Source of the DNA: CAVVNP01 sp963800235
GTDB lineage: Bacteria; Actinomycetota; Acidimicrobiia; Acidimicrobiales; Iamiaceae
Reading direction: 5' to 3'
Assembly: GCA_963800235.1 (NCBI GenBank)
Contig: CAWDAD010000003.1
Coordinates: forward strand, 806,001 to 870,000
Length of the DNA: 64,000 nucleotides
Under the pieces are notes generated by a model. That model saw nothing but the letters and a program-made list of their open reading frames with translations, did not search any database and was not told the origin of the DNA. Below, in pieces: positions 1-8,115 of the stretch. The position numbers and the translations under genes are program-made. The first letter of the stretch is position 1, and each line of letters begins with the position of its first letter.

Positions 1-11
1 TGTACCCAGAT

Positions 12-548
12 ATGGTTACGGGCGTGAACGGCCCTCGTCTGCTGCGAGATGTGCGACAGCGCTCTGGCATGAGCGTGCGGTCACTGGCGAGGGTCGCTGG
101 TGTGTCGCCTGCGACCGTCGACCGGATCGAACATGGCCGGGTCGCTCCGACGGCAACCCTCGAGCGGATCCTTGCGAGCATCGGCTACGTCCTCGAGCTC
201 CGAGCTGTTCCCAAGCGAGTGGTTCCGATGACGCGAGAGGACAGGCGCAGCCTGGCGTACCACCGGCTCATCGCCGTGAAGCTGCTCGAAGACCCTGTGG
301 CCGTGATCGCCAAAGGGCGGGTGAACCTGGCCCGCATGCGCAGCGCCGACGAGGCCGGCCGTTCAGCCCGCTACCTCGATGCGTGGGATCGACTGCTCGG
401 CGCCGACGAACACGAGCTGGTCGGCGTGCTGATCGATCCCTCAGAGCGCGCCCGTGACCTTCGGCAGACGAGTCCGTTCGCCGGCGTGATGACGCCGGCC
501 GAGCGCTCACGCGCCTACCCGACGAGCGGAGCGACGCATGCGCCGTGA
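12..548 (+). CDS. XRE-family helix-turn-helix regulator, antitoxin-like
   Basis: Small DNA-binding protein. Residues about 8-60 form a classic XRE/Cro helix-turn-helix (RQRSGMSVRSLARVAGVS, then PATVDRIEHGRVAPT). The remaining C-terminal part, about 115 residues, has no domain I recognise. The stop codon overlaps the start of the next gene by 11 nt, so the two are translationally coupled. A regulator coupled to a nucleotidyltransferase is a common toxin-antitoxin layout, which is why an antitoxin or autorepressor role is inferred. The frame has no stop between the ATG and the window edge, so the true start could lie outside the window; a GTG at 24 is also possible. Confidence 0.72.
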   Translation: MVTGVNGPRLLRDVRQRSGMSVRSLARVAGVSPATVDRIEHGRVAPTATLERILASIGYVLELRAVPKRVVPMTREDRRSLAYHRLIAVKLLEDPVAVIAKGRVNLARMRSADEAGRSARYLDAWDRLLGADEHELVGVLIDPSERARDLRQTSPFAGVMTPAERSRAYPTSGATHAP

Positions 549-1075
549 CCAACTCGAGCACGCGATCCGAGCTGCCACCGACATCCTCCACGAGGAGTCG
601 GTCACCATCATCGGGAGCCAGTCCGTGCTGGGCAGCGTCGACGATGACCCGTTGCCGCCAGAGGTCATGTGGTCGATGGAGATCGATGTGCTCCCGATCG
701 ACGACCCAGCGGAGACGAAGGCCGACGCCGTCGATGGTGCCATCGGCGAGGGCTCCATGTTCCACGAGGCCCATGGCTCCTACGTCCAGGGTGCCGGGCA
801 ACGGACAGCCACCTTGCCGCACGGTTGGCGGGATCGACTGACCTCGGTGTCGAACGTGAACACCGCAGGTCGAACCGCCCTCTGCCTCGATCGTCATGAC
901 CTGTGCGTGGCGAAGCTGGTCGCCGGCCGAGAGAAGGACCACGAGTTCTGCGCAGCGCTCATCGTCGGCGACATCGTGGACACACGCGTCATCGCCGAAC
1001 GCCTCGCATCGACCGACGGTCGCGGTCGACGATCGATCCAGGATCAGCGCATGGCTACGTCGGTTCGCGGATTGA
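538..1075 (+). pseudogene. DUF6036-like nucleotidyltransferase with a probable frameshift
   Basis: The N-terminal part reads like the DUF6036/AbiEii-type nucleotidyltransferase family: VTIIGSQSVLG near residue 21, EIDVLPIDDP near residue 46, then LCLDRHDLCVAKLVAGREKDHEFCAAL. In the starting frame the protein would run on through the antisense of the SPFH gene to 2262, which is not credible. One frame over, from about 1013, the sequence gives VAVDDRSRISAWLRRFAD and stops at 1073-1075, a natural family-like C-terminus. A single extra base between about 1008 and 1020 explains this. It may be a real mutation or a sequence error. The partner is the overlapping XRE gene. No activity can be proved from sequence. 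Confidence 0.6.
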
Positions 1076-1095
1076 GTCCCCCCGTGACGACGACG

Positions 1096-1215
1096 TCAGG
1101 CAACCAGGCCGGCGACGTGCTCCTCGACCGCCGCAGCCGGCACCCGTCGGCTGCTCCCGATCTTGACCGACGGCACTTGCCCCGCACCAAGGTCTTCGAA
1201 CTGCTCCGCTCCGGT
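1096..1215 (-). pseudogene. Excisionase/MerR-type DNA-binding gene remnant
   Basis: On the minus strand a reading frame ending at 1096 encodes QFEDLGAGQVPSVKIGSSRR followed by VPAAAVEEHVAGLVA and a stop. This matches the C-terminal half of helix-turn-helix excisionase-family proteins, where a G(Q/K)(V/L)PSVKIG turn precedes RRVP. The N-terminal half is not readable in the same frame; LADEVGLQPER appears in a neighbouring frame just upstream. I read it as a decayed gene left from a mobile or toxin-antitoxin module. It is too short and broken to be sure. Confidence 0.4.
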
Positions 1216-1263
1216 TGCAATCCCACCTCGTCCGCCAGTGGGAGATGGCGCCGCGGTCGAGGG

Positions 1264-3333
1264 CTAGCGACCGTCGCCAGCAGCCGGTTCATCGGCGGTC
1301 GCGCCGCCACCGGCCGAGCCGTCGCCAGCGCCCGGGCCGTCGCCGCCGGTCGCCCCCGCGTCGCCGTCGTCGTCGGACCCCTTGATGTCGAGGTCGTCGA
1401 GGGGAGCGGCGTCAGAGCCGCTGCCGTTCGACAGGTTGCGCATGAGCAGGGCGCCGAGGCCGCCGAGGACCCCGCCGCTCTCGCTGCCGACCTGGATGTC
1501 GGGGACGATCTTGACGTGGCCGCTGCCGACCTCGCGCAGCGCGGCCACCAGGGCCGTCTGCTCGGAGCCGATGGCCCGGCGCTGGGCGGCGAAGCCCTTG
1601 GCCCGGGCCAGGCCGAGCGCCTGCTCGGCCGCGGCGTTGGCGTCGCCGAGCGCCCGGGTGCGGGTGGCGTCGGCGGCACCGACCACGGTGATCACCGACG
1701 ACTCGCCCTCGGCCCGGGCCCGCGCCGCCGAGGCCCGGGACTTCTCGATGTCGATGGACACGTTGGCCTGGGCCAGCTCGCTCTGCATGTCGGCGACGCC
1801 GCGCTGCTGCTCGAGGCTGACGCGGGCCTCCTGGGCCTCGCGCTGCTGGGCGAAGGTCGCCCGCTCCTGGGCGGCGATCTCCCGGCTGGTCAGGACCTCG
1901 ACCAGGTCGGCGGGGAACACCACGTCCTGGATGTAGACGCCGCGGGTCTCGACCTCGTACCGCGACAGGTACTGCTGGATGTAGCCCTCGGCGGCGTGCT
2001 GCACCTCGTCGCGCTTCTCGATGAACTCGGTGGCGCCGAGGGTCTGCAGCTTGTTGCGGAAGTAGTTGCCGACCGCCGACTGCAGCACCTCGTTGACCAG
2101 GTTCTGCATGGTGCCGACCATCGAGATCACCTTGGGCGCCCGGGTGTCGGGTACGTGGATCTGCACCTGCAGGTCGATGCTGAAGTTGAACGCCTCCTTG
2201 CTCTTGGCCTCGATCGGGGCGAGGTGCTCGTCGAGGCTGTGGGCGTCGCTGGTGGCGTGTGACCAGTTGAGGGTCAGGATCGAGGTCGGGACGATCTCGG
2301 CCTCGTAGATGCGGGGGTTCAGCGTGTACTTGCCGGTGCGCAGCGGCTCGGACCAGATGCCCTGGTGGCCCGGCTTCACGATCGAGCCGAACTTGAACTC
2401 CTCGCCCGAGGTGTCCTCGGTGGGCAGGCCGACGTAGCTCTTGATCACCGCGACCTCGCCCTGGCGCACCACGAGCATCTCCCGCAGCTCGACGTTCACC
2501 AGGAACGGGTTCAGCAGGTACGAGCCGTAGAGCAGGGGGTCGTGCTGCAGGCCGATGCAGCCGCCGGCCTCCAGGAACGCCTGGTAGTCCTGGTAGTTGT
2601 CGTGCAGGCCGTTCTTGGCCCGCAGCACGGCCTGGATGATCTGGACCGGCGATCCGGTGCCTGCCTCCTCCATCTCGGTGACGTCGCCGAACCCGCCGAT
2701 GCGGCTGGCGATGTCGCCCGACGGTGGACCCTCGAGCGTGGTGACCACGCCGACCACGTCGCGCTCGCCCTGGGGCGTGATGTGGGTGACCCGAAGGGCA
2801 TCGGACTCGACCGCGCCGACCGCCGACAGGGTGGCCTTCGACAGCGCCTGGCCGAAGACCTCGTCGCTCGTGATCACGACGAAGCCGATGGGGTGGATCG
2901 GGGCGGTGGTCCCCGGCGGCAGCACGGGGCGCTGGACGCCGCGCTGGCCGCCGTCGGCCAGGAAGTGCCGGAGGTCGGCGAAGCTGCCGAACTCCGGCTT
3001 GTAGACCGCTGACTTGGCGCCGGTCGGCAGTGCCTGGCCGACCTGGGCGATGGCCAGGCCGACGTGGTCGGGGGCGACCTGCACCCACGGGTAGCGCTGG
3101 ACCTTGAAGAGCGGCCACAGCTTGAACCGCACCCCGGGCATGAGCAGGTCGGCCTGGTAGCCGGCCTCGCCGTGGAGGGCGATGAGCTGGTCGTCGGCGA
3201 GCTTGCGGCCGAACCGCTTGGTGACCAGGCCGACCTCGGAGGCGCCGATGGAGTGGAAGCTGCGGAGGGCGCCGAAGAGGGCGACGACCACGATCACGAA
3301 GATCGCGATCAGGAGCAACACGACGAGCTGCAT
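1264..3333 (-). CDS. SPFH/Band 7 (flotillin-like) membrane protein
   Basis: 689-residue protein with one N-terminal membrane helix (residues about 2-22, LVVLLLIAIFVIVVVALFGAL) followed by an SPFH/Band 7 region (about 30-480) and a long Ala/Glu/Arg-rich helical segment (about 480-620) typical of flotillin and prohibitin-like scaffolds. The tail is Gly/Asp-rich and probably disordered. Family members oligomerise on the inner membrane and organise membrane domains or protease complexes. The start ATG lies behind GAGGCGGAACCACC. The upstream gene at 3406-4260 is on the same strand 72 nt away and is a likely operon partner. Confidence 0.85.
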   Translation of the reverse strand: MQLVVLLLIAIFVIVVVALFGALRSFHSIGASEVGLVTKRFGRKLADDQLIALHGEAGYQADLLMPGVRFKLWPLFKVQRYPWVQVAPDHVGLAIAQVGQALPTGAKSAVYKPEFGSFADLRHFLADGGQRGVQRPVLPPGTTAPIHPIGFVVITSDEVFGQALSKATLSAVGAVESDALRVTHITPQGERDVVGVVTTLEGPPSGDIASRIGGFGDVTEMEEAGTGSPVQIIQAVLRAKNGLHDNYQDYQAFLEAGGCIGLQHDPLLYGSYLLNPFLVNVELREMLVVRQGEVAVIKSYVGLPTEDTSGEEFKFGSIVKPGHQGIWSEPLRTGKYTLNPRIYEAEIVPTSILTLNWSHATSDAHSLDEHLAPIEAKSKEAFNFSIDLQVQIHVPDTRAPKVISMVGTMQNLVNEVLQSAVGNYFRNKLQTLGATEFIEKRDEVQHAAEGYIQQYLSRYEVETRGVYIQDVVFPADLVEVLTSREIAAQERATFAQQREAQEARVSLEQQRGVADMQSELAQANVSIDIEKSRASAARARAEGESSVITVVGAADATRTRALGDANAAAEQALGLARAKGFAAQRRAIGSEQTALVAALREVGSGHVKIVPDIQVGSESGGVLGGLGALLMRNLSNGSGSDAAPLDDLDIKGSDDDGDAGATGGDGPGAGDGSAGGGATADEPAAGDGR

Positions 3334-3405
3334 GGTGGTTCCGCCTCGCTGGTGGAGGCCGCGGACTGCGGCCCACGTCGAGCGTATCCAGCCCGGATCG
3401 CCGTG

Positions 3406-4260
3406 CTACGGGGCGAACACGTCCTCGTCGCCGATCACCGCGAACCCGAGGTGCAGGGGACCCCGACGCAGCTCGCCGCCCTGCTCGACGTCGAACCGGC
3501 CACCCGGGTAGAGCACCGGCTCGAGCCGGTCGCCGGCGTCGGCCGTGGCGGAGCCGATGCGCACCCGGGCGTGGTCGTCGAGCCGGTCTCGCGCCCACGC
3601 CGAGCGGTCGTACTCGGGGGTCACGAACAGGCTGCGGCCCGGGTCGAAGACGTCCTCGATGACGTGGAGGAGACCCGCTGTGGCGGCCCCCTCGGCGGAC
3701 GGCCCGTCGTCGGACCGACCGCCGGCGGCCGTCCCGCCCACCGGCCCGGCCACCCGGACGACCAGCCGCCGGGCGCAGACGGTGGAGGTGCGGCCCCGGC
3801 GGACGGCGGCGCGGACGTCCTCGGGCAGGAACAGGCCGAGGGTCAGCTCGGCGCGGGGCGGGAGGGCGGTGAGGTCGAGCCGACGCTCCTCCCGGCTGGC
3901 CACCACGTAGGCGTGGTCGGCCGCCGTCCTCCGCAGGTGGTCGAGCCCGGCCTGCCGCTCGGCCTCGAGGTGGGACCGGATCTCCTCGTCGCCGAAGGCC
4001 CGCGCCAGGACCGCCCACTGCTCCTCGGGCGCCAGCCGGGCGAAGACCCCACGGATCAGCCGGTCCCGCTCGGCGCTCGGCACCGACACGACCGCGCCGC
4101 GCAGCGCCCCCGCCTCGTCCCCGGACCCGCCGGCGGCGGCGTCGACCTGCTGGCGGATCTCCCGGGCCAGCTCGAGGTACGGCCGAGCCGCCTCGAGCTC
4201 GGCCACCTCGCGGGCGTGCTCGACCTCCCGCTCCACCTCGTCCTCACGTCGACGTGCCAC
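3406..4260 (-). CDS. Conserved hypothetical protein upstream of the SPFH gene
   Basis: 284 residues, GTG start. The first 50 residues are charged and helical (EDEVEREVEHAREVAELEAA). The central and C-terminal parts look globular, with VVASREERRLDLTALPPRAE and a closing LHLGFAVIGDEDVFAP. No signal peptide, membrane helix or catalytic motif is evident and I do not recognise the family. It ends 72 nt before the SPFH protein on the same strand, so it may be co-transcribed and act with it. That link is inferred from position only. Confidence 0.6.
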   Translation of the reverse strand: MARRREDEVEREVEHAREVAELEAARPYLELAREIRQQVDAAAGGSGDEAGALRGAVVSVPSAERDRLIRGVFARLAPEEQWAVLARAFGDEEIRSHLEAERQAGLDHLRRTAADHAYVVASREERRLDLTALPPRAELTLGLFLPEDVRAAVRRGRTSTVCARRLVVRVAGPVGGTAAGGRSDDGPSAEGAATAGLLHVIEDVFDPGRSLFVTPEYDRSAWARDRLDDHARVRIGSATADAGDRLEPVLYPGGRFDVEQGGELRRGPLHLGFAVIGDEDVFAP

Positions 4261-4384
4261 GCGCTCGCCGTCCCTTCGGCCGGTCCCGGCTCGCCACGGT
4301 ACGCCCGGCGACCGCCGATCCGGCCGGTTCCCGCGCCCCGATCCGGCCGGTTCGGTGCCACGCGAACCAGGGGGGCGCCGGGGC

Positions 4385-4843
4385 TCACGTCACGATGGTG
4401 AAGGTCTCCTCACCGGTCTTGGCGCCGGTGCTGGCGAAGTGGACCTGGCCTCGGGCCTTCTCGTACTTCCCGGTCCCACCGGTTATCGCCACGTCGAAGC
4501 TGCCCGAGCCGCCCGCCGGTCCGACGCCCTCCAAGGTCAGCTCACCACCCTGGAGCTCCACCCCGATGCTGCACAGCGACGCCTCGGTGGTGATCAAGGT
4601 GCAGTGCACGAAGTCGCCGCCGACCTTCTTGCCGCCGGAGCGGAAGTCGTCGGTGATCACGACGTAGTCGCCGGGTTGCGGGGTCGCCTCCTGCTGACCG
4701 GACACGGGCACGGCCGTGAACGAGGTCTCCTCGGTCTTGAACGCGAGCTTCGTCGTCGTGACCGACGAGGACGAGCAGCCGGCGACGACCGCTACGGCGG
4801 TCAGGACGGCGAGGAAGCCGCCGATGGGACGAGGAACGGGCAT
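4385..4843 (-). CDS. Lipoprotein with allene-oxide-cyclase/dirigent-like barrel
   Basis: 152 residues. Start chosen at the ATG at 4843 because GAAGGAGGCACCC precedes it. The N-terminus has a lipoprotein signal with lipobox VAVVAGC, so the mature protein should be lipid-anchored outside the membrane. The rest resembles the dirigent/allene oxide cyclase-like beta-barrel family: GDYVVITDDFRSGGKKVGGD, then CTLIT, and near the end AITGGTGKYEKARGQVHF, where the GGTGxYxxARGxV motif is characteristic. Bacterial members have no settled function. It stands alone between a minus-strand gene and a divergent dioxygenase. Confidence 0.75.
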   Translation of the reverse strand: MPVPRPIGGFLAVLTAVAVVAGCSSSSVTTTKLAFKTEETSFTAVPVSGQQEATPQPGDYVVITDDFRSGGKKVGGDFVHCTLITTEASLCSIGVELQGGELTLEGVGPAGGSGSFDVAITGGTGKYEKARGQVHFASTGAKTGEETFTIVT

Positions 4844-4944
4844 GGGTGCCTCCTTCGGGTGCGGAAGGCGGAACCCGACCACCGGCCCGCCGAACTTCCG
4901 TACGAGTCGGCCCCGCCGGACCGTTCCTGAGGATCACGCCTGCG

Positions 4945-4950
4945 TAGGGT
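4945..4950 (+). promoter_or_regulatory. -10 element (TAGGGT) of the PhyH gene
   Basis: TAGGGT ends 7 nt before the GTG at 4958. It overlaps an upstream in-frame GTG at 4949, which argues against 4949 as the start and for leaderless translation from 4958. Confidence 0.5.
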
Positions 4951-4957
4951 GCCGGAG

Positions 4958-5887
4958 GTGGTCGAGGTTCCGAGGATCCGGGCCGGCGCCGGGGGTGACG
5001 ACGCCGATCGCACCGCCGCCGGCGAGACGGCCGAGGCGGTCACCGAGCACGGCTGCGCCATCGTCGAGGGCGTGCTCGACCGCGGCCGGCGGGACGAGCT
5101 GGGCGCGGCGGTGGCCGCCATCGAGGCCGGGCACCCGCTCGGCCGCAACGTGTTCGAGGGCGAGCGGTCGCACCGCCTCTACAGCCTGATCGCCCGGGGC
5201 GCGCCGTTCGAGCGGCTGGCCGAGCACCCGGTGGCGGTCGGGGTGCTCGACCGCCTGCTGCACCCGAACTGGCTGCTCTCGAACTGCCAGTCCATCCGCC
5301 TGTACCCGGGCGAGACCCGCCAGCCGTGGCACACCGACGACGTCTTCTACGTGCAGCCCCGGCCCCGCCCCGAGCCGCTCGGCATCTCGACCATCTGGGC
5401 CGTCGACCCCTTCACCGCCGCCAACGGCGCCACCGAGGTGCTGGTGGGAAGCCACCGCTGGGGCGACGAGCACCCCGACGAGCACGCGGCCGCAGGCGGG
5501 GCCGCCCCGGTGGCGGCCGAGATGGATCCCGGTTCGGTGCTCGTGTTCGACGCCGCCCTCTGGCACCGGGGCGGCGCCAACCGCACCGACGGCACCCGGC
5601 TCTGCCTCACCAACCAGTACTGCCAGCCGTGGCTGCGGCCCCAGGAGTCGCAGCTCCTGATCGCCCCGCCCGAGGTGGCGGCGGGCTTCTCGGACCGGGT
5701 CCGGGCCATGGTCGGCTACAGCATCCACCCGCCGTTCATCGGCCAGGTCGAGGGCAAGCACCCGGTGCGGCTGATCGACGAGGAGGGCTACCGGGCCAAC
5801 CGCACCGCGGACTCGGAGCGGGCGACGCGCATCCTGCAGCGGCCCGACGCCGACTCGATCGGCCGGGGCCGCGGGCGGCGGGGGTGA
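4958..5887 (+). CDS. Phytanoyl-CoA dioxygenase (PhyH) family protein
   Basis: Non-haem Fe(II)/2-oxoglutarate oxygenase of the PhyH family, 309 residues. The metal-binding HxD is seen in RQPWHTDDVFYV (His125/Asp127 from this start) and the distal His in FDAALWHRGGANRTDGTRL (His203). A 2-oxoglutarate-binding Arg is expected in the same GGANRTDGTR stretch. The substrate cannot be told from sequence. The start at 4958 is preferred over the in-frame GTG at 4949 because a TAGGGT box covers 4949. DUF488 follows 13 nt downstream on the same strand. Confidence 0.82.
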   Translation: MVEVPRIRAGAGGDDADRTAAGETAEAVTEHGCAIVEGVLDRGRRDELGAAVAAIEAGHPLGRNVFEGERSHRLYSLIARGAPFERLAEHPVAVGVLDRLLHPNWLLSNCQSIRLYPGETRQPWHTDDVFYVQPRPRPEPLGISTIWAVDPFTAANGATEVLVGSHRWGDEHPDEHAAAGGAAPVAAEMDPGSVLVFDAALWHRGGANRTDGTRLCLTNQYCQPWLRPQESQLLIAPPEVAAGFSDRVRAMVGYSIHPPFIGQVEGKHPVRLIDEEGYRANRTADSERATRILQRPDADSIGRGRGRRG

Positions 5888-5900
5888 GCGGCCGACACCG

Positions 5901-6353
5901 ATGATCCTGAGCGTGGGCTACGAGGGGCGCGACGTCGACGAGCTGGCCGCCCGGCTGGCGACCGAGGGCGTCACGACGCTCGTCGACGTCCGGCAGCGGG
6001 CCGCCAGCCGGAGGCGGGGCTTCGCCAAGGGCGCGCTGGCCGAGGCGCTCGGGCGGGCGGGCATCGGCTACGTCCACGAGCGGGCCCTCGGCAACCCGCC
6101 GGAGAACCGCGACTCGTTCCGCCGCGGCGACGGCCGGACCGGCCGTGCCCGCATGGAGGAGATCCTGCGCACCGAGCCCGAGGCGGCCGAGGCGCTGGCC
6201 CGTCTGGCCGGGCGCGCCGCCGAGGAGCACGTGGCGGTGCTGTGCGTCGAGCGCGAACCGGCCCGGTGCCACCGCCGGGTGGTCACCGACCGGGTGCAGG
6301 CGCTCGACCCGTCGATCGAGGTGGTCGACCTCGACGCGGCCCCGGCCGGCTGA
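5901..6353 (+). CDS. DUF488 family protein
   Basis: 150 residues. DUF488 hallmarks are present: the N-terminal SVGYEGRDVDELAARL, a central TLVDVRQR followed by RRRGFAKGAL, and the C-terminal AVLCVEREPARCHRRV, where C(x)Ex4CHR is the most conserved feature. The biochemical role of the family is unknown. It lies 13 nt behind the PhyH gene and may be co-transcribed with it. About 170 nt separate it from the next gene. Confidence 0.82.
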   Translation: MILSVGYEGRDVDELAARLATEGVTTLVDVRQRAASRRRGFAKGALAEALGRAGIGYVHERALGNPPENRDSFRRGDGRTGRARMEEILRTEPEAAEALARLAGRAAEEHVAVLCVEREPARCHRRVVTDRVQALDPSIEVVDLDAAPAG

Positions 6354-6409
6354 CCCGGCCGACGACGGCGACCACCGGGCCGCGGGCCGCCCCGGGACCG
6401 GCCGACCGC

Positions 6410-6441
6410 CGATCGGGAGATTCCGCGAGGATTCCCGGTCG
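6410..6441. other. Imperfect inverted repeat, possible terminator
   Basis: CGATCGGGA at 6410-6418 and TCCCGGTCG at 6433-6441 form an 8-of-9 bp stem with a 14-nt loop, 57 nt behind the DUF488 stop. No T-tract follows. It could end the PhyH-DUF488 transcript or be an operator for the next promoter. Confidence 0.35.
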
Positions 6442-6444
6442 ACC

Positions 6445-6473
6445 TGTCGATCCGGGCGCCGCTCGGTTGTCTC
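6445..6473 (+). promoter_or_regulatory. Candidate ECF42-type promoter of the DGPF/sigma operon
   Basis: TGTCGA lies at 6445-6450 and a GTC-containing stretch (TTGTCTCC) follows after a spacer of about 16-17 nt, upstream of the YCII start at 6524. From memory, ECF42 sigma factors recognise a TGTCGA -35 with a CG(A/T)C-type -10; only the -35 matches exactly here. Autoregulation by the downstream sigma factor is inferred. Confidence 0.45.
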
Positions 6474-6523
6474 CTCGGTGACCCGCCCGACCTCCGGGCG
6501 GCGACCACCGACCAGGAGGACCC

Positions 6524-6886
6524 ATGAACTACCTCGTGCTCATCTACCAGGGGACCACCCCCACGCCGCCCTCGCCCGAGTGGGACGCGCTCCCCGACGA
6601 GCAGAAGCAGCAGGTCTACGCCGGCTACCAGGCCCTCAACCAGAGCCCGGGCGTCACCCCCGGCCAGCAGATGGAAGGACCGGAGACCGCCACCACCGTC
6701 CGGGTCGAGGACGGCCGCACCCTGACCACCGACGGCCCGTTCGTCGAGCTGAAGGAGGCGGTCGGGGGCTACTTCTTCGTGACCGCCGACGACCTCGACG
6801 CCGCCATCGCGGTGGCCGCCAAGGTGCCGGCGGCGGCGATGGGCGGCGCCGTGGAGATCCGTCCGCTCGTCGAGTGGAACGGCTAG
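6524..6886 (+). CDS. YCII-related (DGPF domain) protein
   Basis: 120 residues with the YCII/DGPF fold. The motif that names the family is seen as LTTDGPFVELKEAVGGYFFV, followed by DDLDAAIAVAAKVP and a closing VEIRPLVEW. The start ATG at 6524 follows a strong CAGGAGGACCC site. Such proteins are encoded next to ECF42-type sigma factors, and that is the arrangement here: the sigma gene starts at 6874, inside the end of this gene. The molecular function of DGPF proteins is not established. Confidence 0.9.
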   Translation: MNYLVLIYQGTTPTPPSPEWDALPDEQKQQVYAGYQALNQSPGVTPGQQMEGPETATTVRVEDGRTLTTDGPFVELKEAVGGYFFVTADDLDAAIAVAAKVPAAAMGGAVEIRPLVEWNG

Positions 6887-8115
6887 TCGAGGAGACCTTC
6901 CGCGAGCAGTGGGGCCGGGTGCTGGCCTCGCTCATCGGCTTCCTCGGCGACGTCGACCTCGCCGAGGAAGCCGCGCAGGAGGCGTTCGCCATCGCCGCCG
7001 CCCGCTGGCCGGTGGACGGCGCGCCGGACCACCCGGCCGCCTGGCTGATCACCACGGGACGCAACCGGGCGATCAACCACATCCGCCGCCGCCGGACGCT
7101 GGCGGCCAAGGCCCACCTGCTCCGGCCCTCCGCTCCCCCGACCGACGCCGTGGATCCCCTCGACCGATCGTCCTTCCCCGACGAGCGCCTCGAGCTCGTC
7201 TTCACCTGCTGCCACCCCGCCCTCGACGTGGAGGCCCAGGTCGCCCTCACCCTGCGCACCCTCGGCGGCCTGACCACCGCCGAGATCGCCCGGGCCTTCC
7301 TGGTGAAGGACGCGACCATGGCCCAGCGGCTGGTGCGGGCCAAGCGCAAGATCGCCGCCGCCGGCATCCCGTTCCGGGTCCCCGACGACGAGCTGCTGCC
7401 GGAGCGGTTGGCGGCCGTCCTCGCCGTCGTCTACCTGATCTTCAACCAGGGCTACAGCGACCGGGGACCGCTGGCCGCCGAGGCGCTGTGGCTGGGGCGG
7501 GCGCTGACCGAGCTGCTCCCCCGGCAGGCCGAGGTGCACGGCCTGCTGGCCCTGATGCTCCTCCTCGACGCCCGCCGGGGCGCCCGGGCCGTCGACGGCG
7601 AGCTGGTCCTGCTGGCCGACCAGGACCGGGCGCGGTGGGACAGCGCCCAGATCGAGCGGGGACGAGCCGTGCTCGACCGCGCTCTGACCCTCGACGGCCG
7701 CGGCCCGTACGTGATCGAGGCGGCCATCGCCTCGCTCCACGCCGAGCAGCCGTGCGACTGGCCCCAGATCGCCGCCCTGCACGGCGAGCTGGCCCGGGCG
7801 ACCGGGTCGCCGGTGGTGGAGCTGAGCCGGGCGGTGGCGGTGGCGGAGGCGGGCGACGCCGCCGCCGGCCTGGCCATCGCCGACGCGGTGGCCCCGGCGC
7901 TCGACGGCTACCACTACCTGCACGCCACCCGGGCCGACCTGCTCGACCGCCTCGAGCGGCCGGGTGAGGCGGCGGCGGCCTACCGGCGGGCCCTCGACCT
8001 GGTCCACGACGACGCCGAGCGCCGCCTCCTCGAGCGCCGGTTGGCCGGCCTCAGCGGACCGGAGGGACCGGGGGGACCGGCCGGCCTCGCCGGACCCGAT
8101 CAGCCGTCGACGTAG
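6874..8115 (+). CDS. ECF RNA polymerase sigma factor, ECF42 type with C-terminal TPR-like extension
   Basis: 413 residues. The start is taken at the GTG at 6874 (VERLVEETFREQWGRVLASL), overlapping the YCII gene by 13 nt. Region 2 reads EEAAQEAFAIAAARWP and region 4 reads TLGGLTTAEIARAFLVKDATMAQRLVRAKRKI. The C-terminal two hundred or so residues hold the typical extension: FNQGYSDRG, LLLDARRGAR, then helical repeats ending with HYLHATRADLLDRLERPGEA. Long ECF sigma factors with this tail and a DGPF neighbour form the ECF42 group. There is no anti-sigma gene nearby. The 3' end overlaps the convergent DoxX-Rieske gene by 16 nt. Confidence 0.88.
   Translation: MERLVEETFREQWGRVLASLIGFLGDVDLAEEAAQEAFAIAAARWPVDGAPDHPAAWLITTGRNRAINHIRRRRTLAAKAHLLRPSAPPTDAVDPLDRSSFPDERLELVFTCCHPALDVEAQVALTLRTLGGLTTAEIARAFLVKDATMAQRLVRAKRKIAAAGIPFRVPDDELLPERLAAVLAVVYLIFNQGYSDRGPLAAEALWLGRALTELLPRQAEVHGLLALMLLLDARRGARAVDGELVLLADQDRARWDSAQIERGRAVLDRALTLDGRGPYVIEAAIASLHAEQPCDWPQIAALHGELARATGSPVVELSRAVAVAEAGDAAAGLAIADAVAPALDGYHYLHATRADLLDRLERPGEAAAAYRRALDLVHDDAERRLLERRLAGLSGPEGPGGPAGLAGPDQPST

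Noticed and set aside
538..2262. 574-residue plus-strand reading frame
   Set aside because: Past about 1020 it is the antisense of the SPFH gene and has Ala/Gly/Arg-rich composition with no family match.
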